Origin: Kitasatospora aureofaciens
GTDB taxonomy: Bacteria > Actinomycetota > Actinomycetes > Streptomycetales > Streptomycetaceae
DNA: 64,000 nucleotides
Assembly: GCF_001188955.3 (NCBI RefSeq)
Contig: NZ_JPRF03000013.1
Location: 124,001 to 188,000 of the forward strand
Direction: 5' to 3'
The notes under the pieces are model-generated. The model was not told the origin of the DNA and did no database searches. It saw only the letters and a list, made by a program, of their open reading frames with translations. This document shows, piece after piece, positions 56,775 through 64,000 of this stretch (the first letter of the stretch is position 1; every line of letters begins with the position of its first letter). The position numbers and the translations under genes are program-made.

Positions 56775-57703
56775 CGGGTGGCCTCCAGGGTGGTCGGCTC
56801 GTCAGTGGGCTCGGTCCGCTCGGTCGGCTCGGTGGCCGCGGCGGTCCCGGCGGACCAGCGGCGGACGTGCGGGAGGTCGTCGTCGAGCCAGTGGGCGTCG
56901 TCCTCGGTGACCACCAGCAGTTCCTCGAACTTGATGCCCACGCCGCGGAACCCGATGTGCGGTTCGACCGCCCACAGGCCCGGGGTGGGCGCGTGCCGGG
57001 ACGACCGGCCGTCCGCCCACAGCGGCGAACGGCCGTGCAGGCGCTCGGAGATGAGCTCCCGGCCCAGGGTCTGCAGGGTGCGCACGCCGAAGCCGAGGAC
57101 GTTCACCCCGGCCGGGCCGCGCACGGTGGTACGGGTGACCTGGTGGCCGATCACCCGCCCCGGATAGACCTGGTGGCGGTTGTCGTAGCCGTGCGCGGCG
57201 ATCTGCGCGTCCACCGCGGCGTACACCTCGTTGAGCGGTCGGCGGGCGCGCACCTCGGCGAGGATCAGCTCGCGGTAGACCTGGAGGTCGGCGGCCAGGC
57301 GGTCCCAGACCCGGTTCTCGCCGATCTTGCCGCCGTAGCCGATGTCCGCGGTGTAGCCGTCCACGACCGGCGCGCAGTCCAGCACGTACGGCATGCCCTC
57401 CTCCAACCTGCGGTTGCCGGCGAAGAACTGCAGCGGGGTGTGGAAGTGCCGGAAGGCCGTGCGGTCGCCGAACCAGGCGAAGGGGACGTGGAAGAAGTCC
57501 TGCACCCCGGCGGTGATCAGGCGGCGGCGCAGCTCGGCGGTGGCCTGCCGCTCGGTGACGCCCGGTTCGATCCAGGCGGCGACCTGTTCGGCGCAGTGGT
57601 AGGCGAGTTGCTGGGTCTCGCGGAAGCGGGCGAGGTCGCGCTCGGTGTACGGGAAGGCGGGCGTCGCCTTCACCGTCGGGGCCGTCGGGGCCGTCGGAGG
57701 CAT
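56771..57703 (-). CDS. M24 family metallopeptidase
   Basis: 310 residues, pita-bread fold, without the N-terminal creatinase domain. All five metal ligands appear present: Asp in VLDCAPV, Asp in TADIGYG, His in IGHQVTR, Glu in AVEPHIGF and Glu in FEELLVV. So it is probably an active metal enzyme, an aminopeptidase or Xaa-Pro-type hydrolase. Its presence between an electron-transfer protein and an epoxide hydrolase is odd. GGAGAG before the ATG; 15 bases behind the reductase. Confidence 0.87.
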   Translation of the reverse strand: MPPTAPTAPTVKATPAFPYTERDLARFRETQQLAYHCAEQVAAWIEPGVTERQATAELRRRLITAGVQDFFHVPFAWFGDRTAFRHFHTPLQFFAGNRRLEEGMPYVLDCAPVVDGYTADIGYGGKIGENRVWDRLAADLQVYRELILAEVRARRPLNEVYAAVDAQIAAHGYDNRHQVYPGRVIGHQVTRTTVRGPAGVNVLGFGVRTLQTLGRELISERLHGRSPLWADGRSSRHAPTPGLWAVEPHIGFRGVGIKFEELLVVTEDDAHWLDDDLPHVRRWSAGTAAATEPTERTEPTDEPTTLEATR

Positions 57704-57718
57704 CGAGGGGCTCTCCTT

Positions 57719-58846
57719 CTAGATGTCGAGCACGAGGGTCTCACCCTCGGCGGCCCGGGAGACGCAGGGCAGCAGGGCGCCGGCGGCGCGCTGTTCGGGA
57801 GTGAGGCGGCGGTCCCGGTGGTCGGGCCGACCGGCGAGCAGGCGCACCTCACAGGTGCCGCAGAAGCCCTGGTGGCAGGAGTACGGGAGGTCCGGACGGG
57901 CCTCGCGCAGCACATCCAGGGCGGAGCGGTCGGCGGGGACGTCCAGCGTCGGGCCGTCGGCGCCGATCCGGACGGCGAAGGGCTCGCCGTCGGTGATCGG
58001 GGCGGCGCCGAAGCGCTCGAAGTGCAGGGAGGCCGCGGGGGATGCGTCCAGGGCCCGCTGGACGGCGGCGAGCATCGGAGCCGGCCCGCAGCAGTAGACG
58101 GCGGCGCCGCGCGGGGCGTGGGCGAGCAGTTCGGCGCCGGTGGGGACGCCGCCGTGCTCGTCGTCGGTGCGCGGCACGACGCGGTGCGCGTCGAGGGCGC
58201 GCAGCTCGTCCGCGTAGGGCAGGGTGTCGGCGCTGCGGCCGACGTGGACCAGGCGCCAGTCGAGGCCGTGGCGCTGCGCCTCGCGGGCCATCGGCAGGAG
58301 CGGGGTGATGCCGATGCCTCCGGCGAGCAGGAGGACGGCGGGCTCGGCGCAGAAGGCGAAGCCGTTGCGCGGGCGGCGGGCGGTCAGGCGGGCACCCGGG
58401 TGCAGGGTGTCGTGGACCTCGGCCGATCCGCCGCCGCCCCCGGGCAGTCGCCGGACGGCGATCCGGTAGCGGAGGCGGTCGGCGGGGTCGCCGCTGAGCG
58501 AGTAGTGGCGCTCGCGGCCGGAGGGTAGGGCGAGACGCAGGTGGGCGCCGGGCTGCCAGGGCGGCAGCGGGCCGCCGGATGGGTCGGCGAAGGTCAATTC
58601 AACGACTTCGGAGGCCAGTTGGCGGCGGGCGGCGACGGCCAGCTGCAGCGGCGGGGTGGGGCGGCTGAGCGGGCGGCGGGGGTTGCGCCGCAGCAGGGGG
58701 CCGCCGAGCGCCGGGGAGTAGCGGTCGCCGAAGGCGGTGAGTCGGCGGATTAAGGTGTCGGTGCGGGGGCGGCCGTAGAGGTCGGGGGGTGGGGTGGACA
58801 GGTCCATCCGGCGGGGTCCTTGGGGTGGGAGAGGGGCGGTTGTCAC
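57719..58846 (-). CDS. Ferredoxin reductase-type flavo iron-sulfur protein
   Basis: 375 residues. FMN/FAD barrel with RHYSLSGDP, NAD domain with LLLAGGIGITPLLPM and YCCGPAPML, and a C-terminal plant-type 2Fe-2S domain with the Cys set CHQGFCGTCEVRL and a later LPCVS. This is the phthalate dioxygenase reductase/VanB layout, which feeds electrons from NAD(P)H to an oxygenase. GTG overlaps the stop of the upstream di-iron gene (GTGA); an ATG at 58807 is another possible start. The adjacent di-iron protein is the obvious partner. Confidence 0.9.
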   Translation of the reverse strand: MTTAPLPPQGPRRMDLSTPPPDLYGRPRTDTLIRRLTAFGDRYSPALGGPLLRRNPRRPLSRPTPPLQLAVAARRQLASEVVELTFADPSGGPLPPWQPGAHLRLALPSGRERHYSLSGDPADRLRYRIAVRRLPGGGGGSAEVHDTLHPGARLTARRPRNGFAFCAEPAVLLLAGGIGITPLLPMAREAQRHGLDWRLVHVGRSADTLPYADELRALDAHRVVPRTDDEHGGVPTGAELLAHAPRGAAVYCCGPAPMLAAVQRALDASPAASLHFERFGAAPITDGEPFAVRIGADGPTLDVPADRSALDVLREARPDLPYSCHQGFCGTCEVRLLAGRPDHRDRRLTPEQRAAGALLPCVSRAAEGETLVLDI

Positions 58847-59760
58847 CCGTGCGCCGCCGCGGCGCGGGCGGCCGGGGAGGTGGCGAGGTAGCCCAGCGCC
58901 TGGCTGGAGGACCCCTCCTGGGTCGGGTGGTAGCCCGGCCGCAGGTAGCGCAGCCCGGAGCGGATCGAGCGGATCGGGTCGGGCAGCAGTCCGCGCCTGG
59001 CGATCCGGCCCGCCTCCCGCCAGCTGGGCTTGAGCCGCCCCTGCAGCGTCGGGTCGGCGGCGAGCAGGAAGCGGGCGCCGCGCACCCAGAGGTGCACCAG
59101 CAGCGGCCCGGACAGTGCCATCCCGCGGACCCGGCGCAGGTAGCCCGGGTCCAGGTGGACCATCAGGTCGAAGGCCACGCTGCGGTGCTCGACCTCCTCG
59201 GCGCCGTGCCAGCGCAGCAGGTCCAGCATCGTCGGATCGGCCTTGGCCCGGTCCAGGCCCGGGGAGTTGAGCGCCCAGTTGCCGAGGAAGGCGGTGAAGT
59301 GCTCGATCGCCGCGACGAAGGCGACCCGTTCGATGACGTTCTCCCTCCGCTGGGCCGGCGTCAGGCCGGGCTTGTCGCCCAGGACGCGCTGGAAGAGCCA
59401 GGAGACCTGCCGGACGTACGGGCGCGGGTCGAGGCCCTGGCCGAGCAGGTGGTCGAGCACCTCCTGGTGGGCCTCGGCGTGGATGGCCTCCTGCCCGATG
59501 AAGCCGAGCACCTCCTCGCGCAGTTGCTCGTCCCGGATGAGCGGCAGCGCCTCCTTGAACACCTTGACGAACCAGCGTTCACCCTCAGGCAGCAGCAGGT
59601 GCAGCACGTTGATCACGTGGGTGGCCATCGGCTCGTCCGGGATCCAGTGCAGCGGCAGCCGGGCCCAGTCGAAGCGGACGTCCCGGGGCTCCAGGACGAG
59701 GCTCTCGTGGACGCGCGCGGCAGGGGCGGCGAGGGCGGGGACGGGAGTGGAGCGGGGCAT
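58843..59760 (-). CDS. Predicted metal-dependent hydrolase, ferritin-like di-iron protein (PF10118 type)
   Basis: 305 residues. Pattern of Glu and Glu-x-x-His repeats on helices: LPEGERWFVKVFKEALP, LGFIGQEAIHAEAHQEVL, AAIEHFTAFLGNW and HGAEEVEHRSVAFDLMV, which can hold two metal ions as in ferritin-like oxygenases. Annotated relatives are called metal-dependent hydrolases, but the motif and the coupled reductase suggest an oxygenase or hydroxylase role; that is inference. ATG with AGGAGGG upstream. First gene of the four-gene operon. Confidence 0.82.
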   Translation of the reverse strand: MPRSTPVPALAAPAARVHESLVLEPRDVRFDWARLPLHWIPDEPMATHVINVLHLLLPEGERWFVKVFKEALPLIRDEQLREEVLGFIGQEAIHAEAHQEVLDHLLGQGLDPRPYVRQVSWLFQRVLGDKPGLTPAQRRENVIERVAFVAAIEHFTAFLGNWALNSPGLDRAKADPTMLDLLRWHGAEEVEHRSVAFDLMVHLDPGYLRRVRGMALSGPLLVHLWVRGARFLLAADPTLQGRLKPSWREAGRIARRGLLPDPIRSIRSGLRYLRPGYHPTQEGSSSQALGYLATSPAARAAAAHG

Positions 59761-59901
59761 GGCAGGCCCTCCTGAGCTGGGGCGGCGGCTCGGCTTCAGG
59801 GAAACGTACTCGCGGGTAGCGGCCGGGGCAAGGGTTTCTCCCACCCTTATCGACATCCCGTCTAATAGTGTTTGCACCGCCGGGCGCCCCGGGAAACACG
59901 T
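59761..59901 (-). promoter_or_regulatory. Promoter region of the EphD operon
   Basis: Non-coding; the stretch about 59848-59876 is A/T-richer than its surroundings (contains TAATAGTGTTTGC on the plus strand) and probably carries the promoter. No clear operator dyad was identified. Confidence 0.35.
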
Positions 59902-59928
59902 GAGCCCCGCCGGATCCCGGCGGGGCTC
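59902..59928. terminator. Hairpin terminator after the IclR gene
   Basis: Perfect 12-bp arms (59902-59913 and 59917-59928) with a 3-base loop, downstream of the minus-strand IclR gene, insulating the EphD operon. Confidence 0.75.
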
Positions 59929-59955
59929 CCTACGTGACCGACGACCGTGCGGCGC

Positions 59956-60735
59956 TCAGACCGCCATGGCCAGCATCAGCGGCGCGGCCCGGGCCGCCAG
60001 CAGCTCGGCGGCGGCTTTCAGCTTGTGGATGTTGTCCACCGGCATCGAGGTGGCCAGGCAGCCGACCGTGCTGCCCGCCGTGATCGGCACCGCCGCGCAG
60101 ACCGTGCCGAGCGCGTACTCCTGGATGTCCAGCACCGGCACCGTGGCGGGCTGGCGCTCCAGCCGGTGCATCAACTGGTCGGCGTCCGTGACCGTACGGG
60201 AGGTGAGCCGGGCGACCGGGTGCCGGGAGAGGTGGTCCCGCCGCCCGTCCGAGTCGAGCTGGCTGAGCAGGCACTTGCCGATCGCACTGGCGTGTGCGGT
60301 GGCGCGGAAGTCCACCCACTCCTGCACGGCGGGCGCGTAGTCGGCCGCCGAGACCGCCTCGACCGTCAACTCCCCGTCGTGGTACCGGCTGAAGTACACC
60401 GCAGCACCCAACTCGTCCCGGAGTTCGGCAAGTTTGCGGTTCAGCCGGGCCTTGACGAGCTGTTCGCGGTTGTGCTGCCCGAGCAGGGCGAAGGTGCCGC
60501 CGAGCACCCAACCGCCGTCCTGGCACTGGAGGTAGCCCTCGATCTCCAGGATCTCCGCGAGCCGCCGGACGGTCGGCAGGCCCAGCGAGGTCTCCCGCGC
60601 GAGGGCGACCAGGGTGGCGCCGTCGGGGTGCCGGTCGACGGCCTCCAGCAGTCTGAGGGCGTGCTGCAGGGAGGTGAACGGGCCCGCCAGGCCCTGGTCC
60701 AGCGCGGCGTGACGACCCGGGGCTGGTGTCGACAT
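59956..60735 (-). CDS. IclR family regulator (AllR-like)
   Basis: 259 residues. N-terminal winged helix (ALRLLEAVDRHPDGATLVALARETSLGLPTVRRLAEIL), then the IclR effector domain with AVQEWVDFRATAHASAIGKCLLS and GTVCAAVPI. GGAAGGGG precedes the ATG. Lies on the same strand behind catalase and allantoicase; in streptomycetes an IclR regulator, AllR, controls allantoin breakdown beside these genes, so this is a probable AllR counterpart. Confidence 0.85.
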   Translation of the reverse strand: MSTPAPGRHAALDQGLAGPFTSLQHALRLLEAVDRHPDGATLVALARETSLGLPTVRRLAEILEIEGYLQCQDGGWVLGGTFALLGQHNREQLVKARLNRKLAELRDELGAAVYFSRYHDGELTVEAVSAADYAPAVQEWVDFRATAHASAIGKCLLSQLDSDGRRDHLSRHPVARLTSRTVTDADQLMHRLERQPATVPVLDIQEYALGTVCAAVPITAGSTVGCLATSMPVDNIHKLKAAAELLAARAAPLMLAMAV

Positions 60736-60810
60736 GTCGTCCCCTTCCGATGTCCCCCCACGGAGCGACCGCGGGCAGTCTCCAGCCTATCCACCCCGGG
60801 GGCCGGTCGA

Positions 60811-60850
60811 CTGCCGTCCGTGAATATCCGTGAACATTCCGTGGAGCAAC
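60811..60850. promoter_or_regulatory. Iterated sites upstream of the IclR gene
   Basis: TCCGTGAATA, TCCGTGAACA and TTCCGTGGA stand in tandem at 60817-60845 with about 10-base period (one helix turn), and GAATATCC...GAACATTC gives a partial dyad. Located about 80-110 bases before the regulator start. Candidate autoregulatory operator. Confidence 0.4.
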
Positions 60851-60992
60851 CGCCGGTCGCCTGGTAGAAGGGGCGCACCGACCCGCCCGGCCCGCGCCCC
60901 CGCCCCGCGCGGCCCGCGCCCTCGGCCCGCGCGACCCGTGCCCGCGACCTGCGACCTGCGACCCCGGCCCGCATGAGCCGGGCCCCCCGGAA

Positions 60993-61043
60993 CGCCCGAC
61001 GGGCCCCTCCCCCACTGCCCGGGGGGGAGGGGCTCGTCGGGCG
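60993..61043. terminator. Long hairpin terminator after catalase
   Basis: 21-bp arms (60993-61013 and 61023-61043) with a single G-T pair, just after the minus-strand catalase stop. 60850-60990 between it and the IclR sites is low-complexity CGCG/CCTGCGA-type sequence and holds no gene. Confidence 0.75.
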
Positions 61044-61112
61044 GCCGCCGGGGTGCGGGCCCCGGCGGCCGTGAGGGTGCGGACGGATGGTCCGGTGAGG
61101 GCTTCCGGGGCG

Positions 61113-62573
61113 TCAGCCCTCGTCGCCCGCGCGGAGCCTGGCGACGGCCGCCTCGAGCCGCGCGCCGTACTCCTCGTCGGCGGCGTGGAAGTGGGCGAGG
61201 TTCTTCTCGACCACGTCGTCCCGGGCGACCTGCGACAGGGAGCCCGCGATGTTGTTGATCAGGCGGGTCTTCTCGCCCTCCGACATCAGCCGGTACAGCT
61301 CGCCGGCCTGGAAGAAGTCGTCGTCCTTGGTGTGGGCCGGCGTGGTGTAGGTGCCGGTGTGGCCGTCCAGCTTGAGCGGCGCGGCGAGCGCGCCGTCGGT
61401 CTGGACCGGGCCGTCGTACGAGTTGGGCTCGTAGTTCTTGCCGCGGCCGGCCGGGTTGAGCGCGTTGTGGCCGTCGCGCCCGTAGTTGTTGGCCTCGGTG
61501 GCGCGCGGGGCGTTCACCGGCAGCTGGGTGTGGTTGACCCCGAGGCGGTAGCGCTGGGCGTCGGCGTAGGCGAACAGCCGGCCCTGGAGCATCTTGTCCG
61601 GGGACGGGCCGATGCCGGGCACGAAGTTGTTCGGCGAGAACGCGGACTGCTCGACCTCGGCGAAGACGTTCTCCGGGTTCCGGTTGAGCACCAGGCGGCC
61701 GACCTTGACCAGCGGGTAGTCGGCGTGCGGCCACACCTTGGTGAGGTCGAAGGGGTTGAAGCGGTAGTCCGCGGCCTCGGCGACGGGCATCAGCTGGACG
61801 TAGAGGGTCCAGGACGGGAACACCCCGCGCTCGATGGCCTGGTGGAGGTCGCGCTGGTGCGAGTCGGCGTCGGCGCCGAGCACCTCGGCGGCCTGGTCGC
61901 CGTCCAGGCTGCGGATGCCCTGGTTGGTCTTGAAGTGGTACTTCACCCAGTAGGCCTCGCCCTCGGCGTTGACCCACTGGTAGGTGTGCGAGCCGTAGCC
62001 GTTCATGTGGCGGTACGAGGCCGGGATGCCGCGGTCGCCGAAGAGCCAGGTGATCTGGTGGGTCGAGGCCGGCGAGTGGGCCCAGAAGTCCCAGACGTTG
62101 TCCGCCTCCTGCACGCCGGTGTACGGGTCGCGCTTCTGCGAGTGGATGAAGTCGGGGAACTTGATCGGGTCCTTGATGAAGAACACCGGGGTGTTGTTGC
62201 CGACGAGGTCGTAGTTGCCCTCCTCGGTGTAGAACTTCACCGCGAAGCCGCGCGGGTCGCGCACCGCGTCGCCGGCGCCCAGGTTGCCGGCCACGGTGGA
62301 GAAGCGCAGGAAGAGTTCGGTGCGCTTGCCGACCTCGGACAGGAAGGCCGCCCGGGTGTACTTCGACACCTCGTCGGTGACCTCGAAGTAGCCGTACGCG
62401 CCGGAGCCGCGGGCGTGCACCACGCGCTCCGGGATGCGCTCGCGGTTGAAGCGGGCGAGCTTCTCCAGCAGGTGCTGGTCCTGGAGCAGCAGCGGGCCGT
62501 ACTCACCGGCCGAGGCCGAGTTCTGGTTGTCGGCGACCGGGGCGCCGGACTCCGTGGTCAGGGTCTTGGACAT
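61113..62573 (-). CDS. katA: Catalase, small-subunit monofunctional
   Basis: 486 residues, clade 3 heme catalase. Active-site signature [20 protein letters not shown] with the catalytic His, distal Asn region [18 protein letters not shown], and the heme-ligand Tyr in [17 protein letters not shown] preceded by AAGGA. Lies between allantoicase and the IclR gene, where it may remove hydrogen peroxide made during purine oxidation (urate oxidase; uricase itself is not in this window). Confidence 0.96.
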   Translation of the reverse strand: MSKTLTTESGAPVADNQNSASAGEYGPLLLQDQHLLEKLARFNRERIPERVVHARGSGAYGYFEVTDEVSKYTRAAFLSEVGKRTELFLRFSTVAGNLGAGDAVRDPRGFAVKFYTEEGNYDLVGNNTPVFFIKDPIKFPDFIHSQKRDPYTGVQEADNVWDFWAHSPASTHQITWLFGDRGIPASYRHMNGYGSHTYQWVNAEGEAYWVKYHFKTNQGIRSLDGDQAAEVLGADADSHQRDLHQAIERGVFPSWTLYVQLMPVAEAADYRFNPFDLTKVWPHADYPLVKVGRLVLNRNPENVFAEVEQSAFSPNNFVPGIGPSPDKMLQGRLFAYADAQRYRLGVNHTQLPVNAPRATEANNYGRDGHNALNPAGRGKNYEPNSYDGPVQTDGALAAPLKLDGHTGTYTTPAHTKDDDFFQAGELYRLMSEGEKTRLINNIAGSLSQVARDDVVEKNLAHFHAADEEYGARLEAAVARLRAGDEG

Positions 62574-62676
62574 GGAGGGTCCTTCGGGTGTCGATAAGGC
62601 GGTGCGTGGAGAGGTGGAGCGGGCGCGCGAGCCCCGACCCGGGAGACGGGCCCCGGGCCAGGCCGTAAGACAGGCC

Positions 62677-63906
62677 CTAGACGCCCAGCAGGCGCCACAG
62701 CGCCGAGCGGCGGCGGGCGGAGTGCTCGCCGTCCGGGCCGTCGGCCGGCTGGAGGGCGGCGGCCAGCGCGTCGGCCTCCTCGGAGGTCAGGCCGGCGTCG
62801 GCGAGGGCGGCCGCGGCCTCGGCGGCCGGGACCGCGTTGAACCAGCGCAGTGCGAGGGCCGCGCGGCCGGCCTCGGTGAGGCGGCCGGTGAGCCGCAGGC
62901 GGGCGAGGCCGCCGTCCGGGTAGACGTTGATCCGCACGTGGGTCACCGGGCGGCCGACGTCGAGCCGGAAGCGGTGCCGGGTGTCGGGCTGCAGGCGGGT
63001 CCGGGGAAGGATCTCGAACCACTCACCGTCGGCCGGTGTCTGTGAAGTCGCAGCCTGCCCGGTCGAGGCGTCGAAGCCGATCAGGTCGGCCCAGCCGGGG
63101 GCGTTGGCGACGAAGTGGGTGGTGTCCACCTCGGCGGCCAGGACCTCGCCGCCCCCGGCCAGGGCGATCTGCACCCAGTCGTTGGCCTTGTCGCGCCGAC
63201 GCCGGGTCTCCCAGCCCTCGCCCATGACGGAGGCGCGACCGGGAGCGTTCAGGTTGTGCGGGGAGGAGAAGTAGCGGTCGGACGCCGCCTCGGCCACGCC
63301 GCCGTACTCCTGGGCGGCCAGGTCGAAGGTGAGGCCGTCCAGTTCGCGCGGGTCGGGCAGCACCTCACCGTGCACCCGCAGCCGGGCGACGCCGCCGTCC
63401 GGGAAGATGCTGAGCCGCACGTGGGTGTAGCGGGTGTCGTCCTGGACGGCGAACTCGTGGGCGGTGTCGCCCCGGAGCGGGGTGCGCGGCACGATGACGG
63501 TCCACTCGGCGTCCTGCAGTTCCTCGGGCGAGGGGTGCCCGGGGACGGAGGCCGCCTCGACCGAGGCGCTCTCCGGGTAGTTGCCGGTGAAGTGGGCGGT
63601 GTCGACGATCACGCCGCGGATCACGCCGCCGACGCCGAGCCGCACGATCGTCCAGTCGTGGTCCTGGTCGGTGGGGTGCGGCTGTTCGGCGGAGACGCCG
63701 CGGCGGCGCTTGGACTCCCAGCCGTCCATGATCTGGCCCTTGTGGCCGAAGGTGTGCGGGCGGAACTCGGCCGGCTTGGCCACCAGCAGGTTCTCGGCGT
63801 CCGCGAAGGTGTCCTCGTTGGTGGCGACGACGCCCGCGCCGAGCAGTCGGGAGGCCAGGTTGACCAGCTCGGTGAAGGGAGCGCTCGGGGTGTCGGCAGT
63901 GGTCAC
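62677..63906 (-). CDS. alc: Allantoicase
   Basis: 409 residues: two tandem allantoicase repeats, each with a [18 protein letters not shown] and [23 protein letters not shown] pair, followed by a helical tail absent from the yeast enzyme (about residues 335-409, [13 protein letters not shown]). Splits allantoate to ureidoglycolate and urea. GTG with GAGGAG upstream. Joined by orientation to catalase after a 103-bp gap; the upstream neighbour on this strand is cut by the window end and may be allantoinase. Confidence 0.94.
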   Translation of the reverse strand: MTTADTPSAPFTELVNLASRLLGAGVVATNEDTFADAENLLVAKPAEFRPHTFGHKGQIMDGWESKRRRGVSAEQPHPTDQDHDWTIVRLGVGGVIRGVIVDTAHFTGNYPESASVEAASVPGHPSPEELQDAEWTVIVPRTPLRGDTAHEFAVQDDTRYTHVRLSIFPDGGVARLRVHGEVLPDPRELDGLTFDLAAQEYGGVAEAASDRYFSSPHNLNAPGRASVMGEGWETRRRRDKANDWVQIALAGGGEVLAAEVDTTHFVANAPGWADLIGFDASTGQAATSQTPADGEWFEILPRTRLQPDTRHRFRLDVGRPVTHVRINVYPDGGLARLRLTGRLTEAGRAALALRWFNAVPAAEAAAALADAGLTSEEADALAAALQPADGPDGEHSARRRSALWRLLGV

Positions 63907-64000
63907 TGACTCTCCTCGGAAGACGTGTCGGTTCAGAAGGCGGTGCCGGCTCGGTCGCCGCTCCGGGTCGGGAAGCGGCGCCGGCTCAGGAGGCTTTTTC

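Noticed and set aside
63933..64000. Possible C-terminal tail of another minus-strand gene upstream of allantoicase, perhaps allantoinase
   Set aside because: Two stops (63986-63988 and 63933-63935) in different frames are possible and too few residues are visible to identify a product.

Overview
This is one contiguous 64 kb stretch of a very high G+C actinomycete chromosome. Almost every gene shows strong third-position G/C preference, GTG starts and ATGA/GTGA/TGATG stop-start overlaps are frequent, and the gene set (bacterial nitric oxide synthase, secreted S53 protease, Tad-type pilus locus with a BTAD protein, AllR-like purine degradation genes, many TetR/MerR/IclR/PucR regulators) points to Streptomyces, Kitasatospora or a close relative. 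Genus cannot be fixed from the sequence alone. No rRNA, tRNA, CRISPR array, prophage or transposase was seen.

Layout. 3-4714: the end of a nitric oxide synthase gene, a TetR repressor, and a divergent acyl-CoA dehydrogenase / thiolase / ketoreductase operon with a candidate operator between them. 5011-6417: a secreted sedolisin. 6600-24032: a large minus-strand block centred on a Tad/Flp-type pilus operon (an ATPase-like TadZ, CpaF ATPase, TadB, TadC, a SAF-domain protein, four small pilin or pseudopilin genes, a lipoprotein and a secreted protein). It ends in a 1342-residue membrane protein with LysM domains outside and a BTAD regulator domain inside. Two related proteins of unknown function with a caspase-like fold pattern lie at the two ends of this block. 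24206-31871: mostly plus-strand single genes (PNPOx-like, MaoC hydratase, metallo-beta-lactamase-fold lipase-like enzyme, TesB thioesterase, TetR, sulfite-oxidase-like enzyme, hydrolase, MerR, a 59-residue membrane peptide). 32231-39563: a solitary DUF2398/TIGR02678 protein, lysoplasmalogenase, a secreted protein, exonuclease III, gamma-glutamyltransferase and a proline-rich membrane protein.

39671-43699: a sugar ABC importer operon ending in a ROK kinase (order like frcBCAK), then a membrane-anchored esterase. 45409-54248: PucR regulator divergent from a xanthine dehydrogenase operon (FAD, 2Fe-2S and molybdopterin subunits), followed by a purine permease and the XdhC maturation factor. 55014-59760: a compact four-gene operon of a predicted di-iron membrane-lipid hydroxylase-like protein, an electron-transfer flavo/iron-sulfur reductase, an M24 metallopeptidase and an EphD-like epoxide hydrolase-dehydrogenase fusion. 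59956-63906: IclR regulator, catalase and allantoicase, completing purine-to-glyoxylate breakdown: xanthine enters at the PucR island and allantoate is split here, 10-15 kb away.

The most unusual signals are a family of three related, A/T-richer perfect or near-perfect palindromes at gene ends (around 6491, 26749 and 39582), one of which supplies the last codons of a protein; the paired, apparently catalytically dead caspase-like proteins bracketing the pilus locus; the LysM-membrane-BTAD regulator; and the EphD/di-iron operon.
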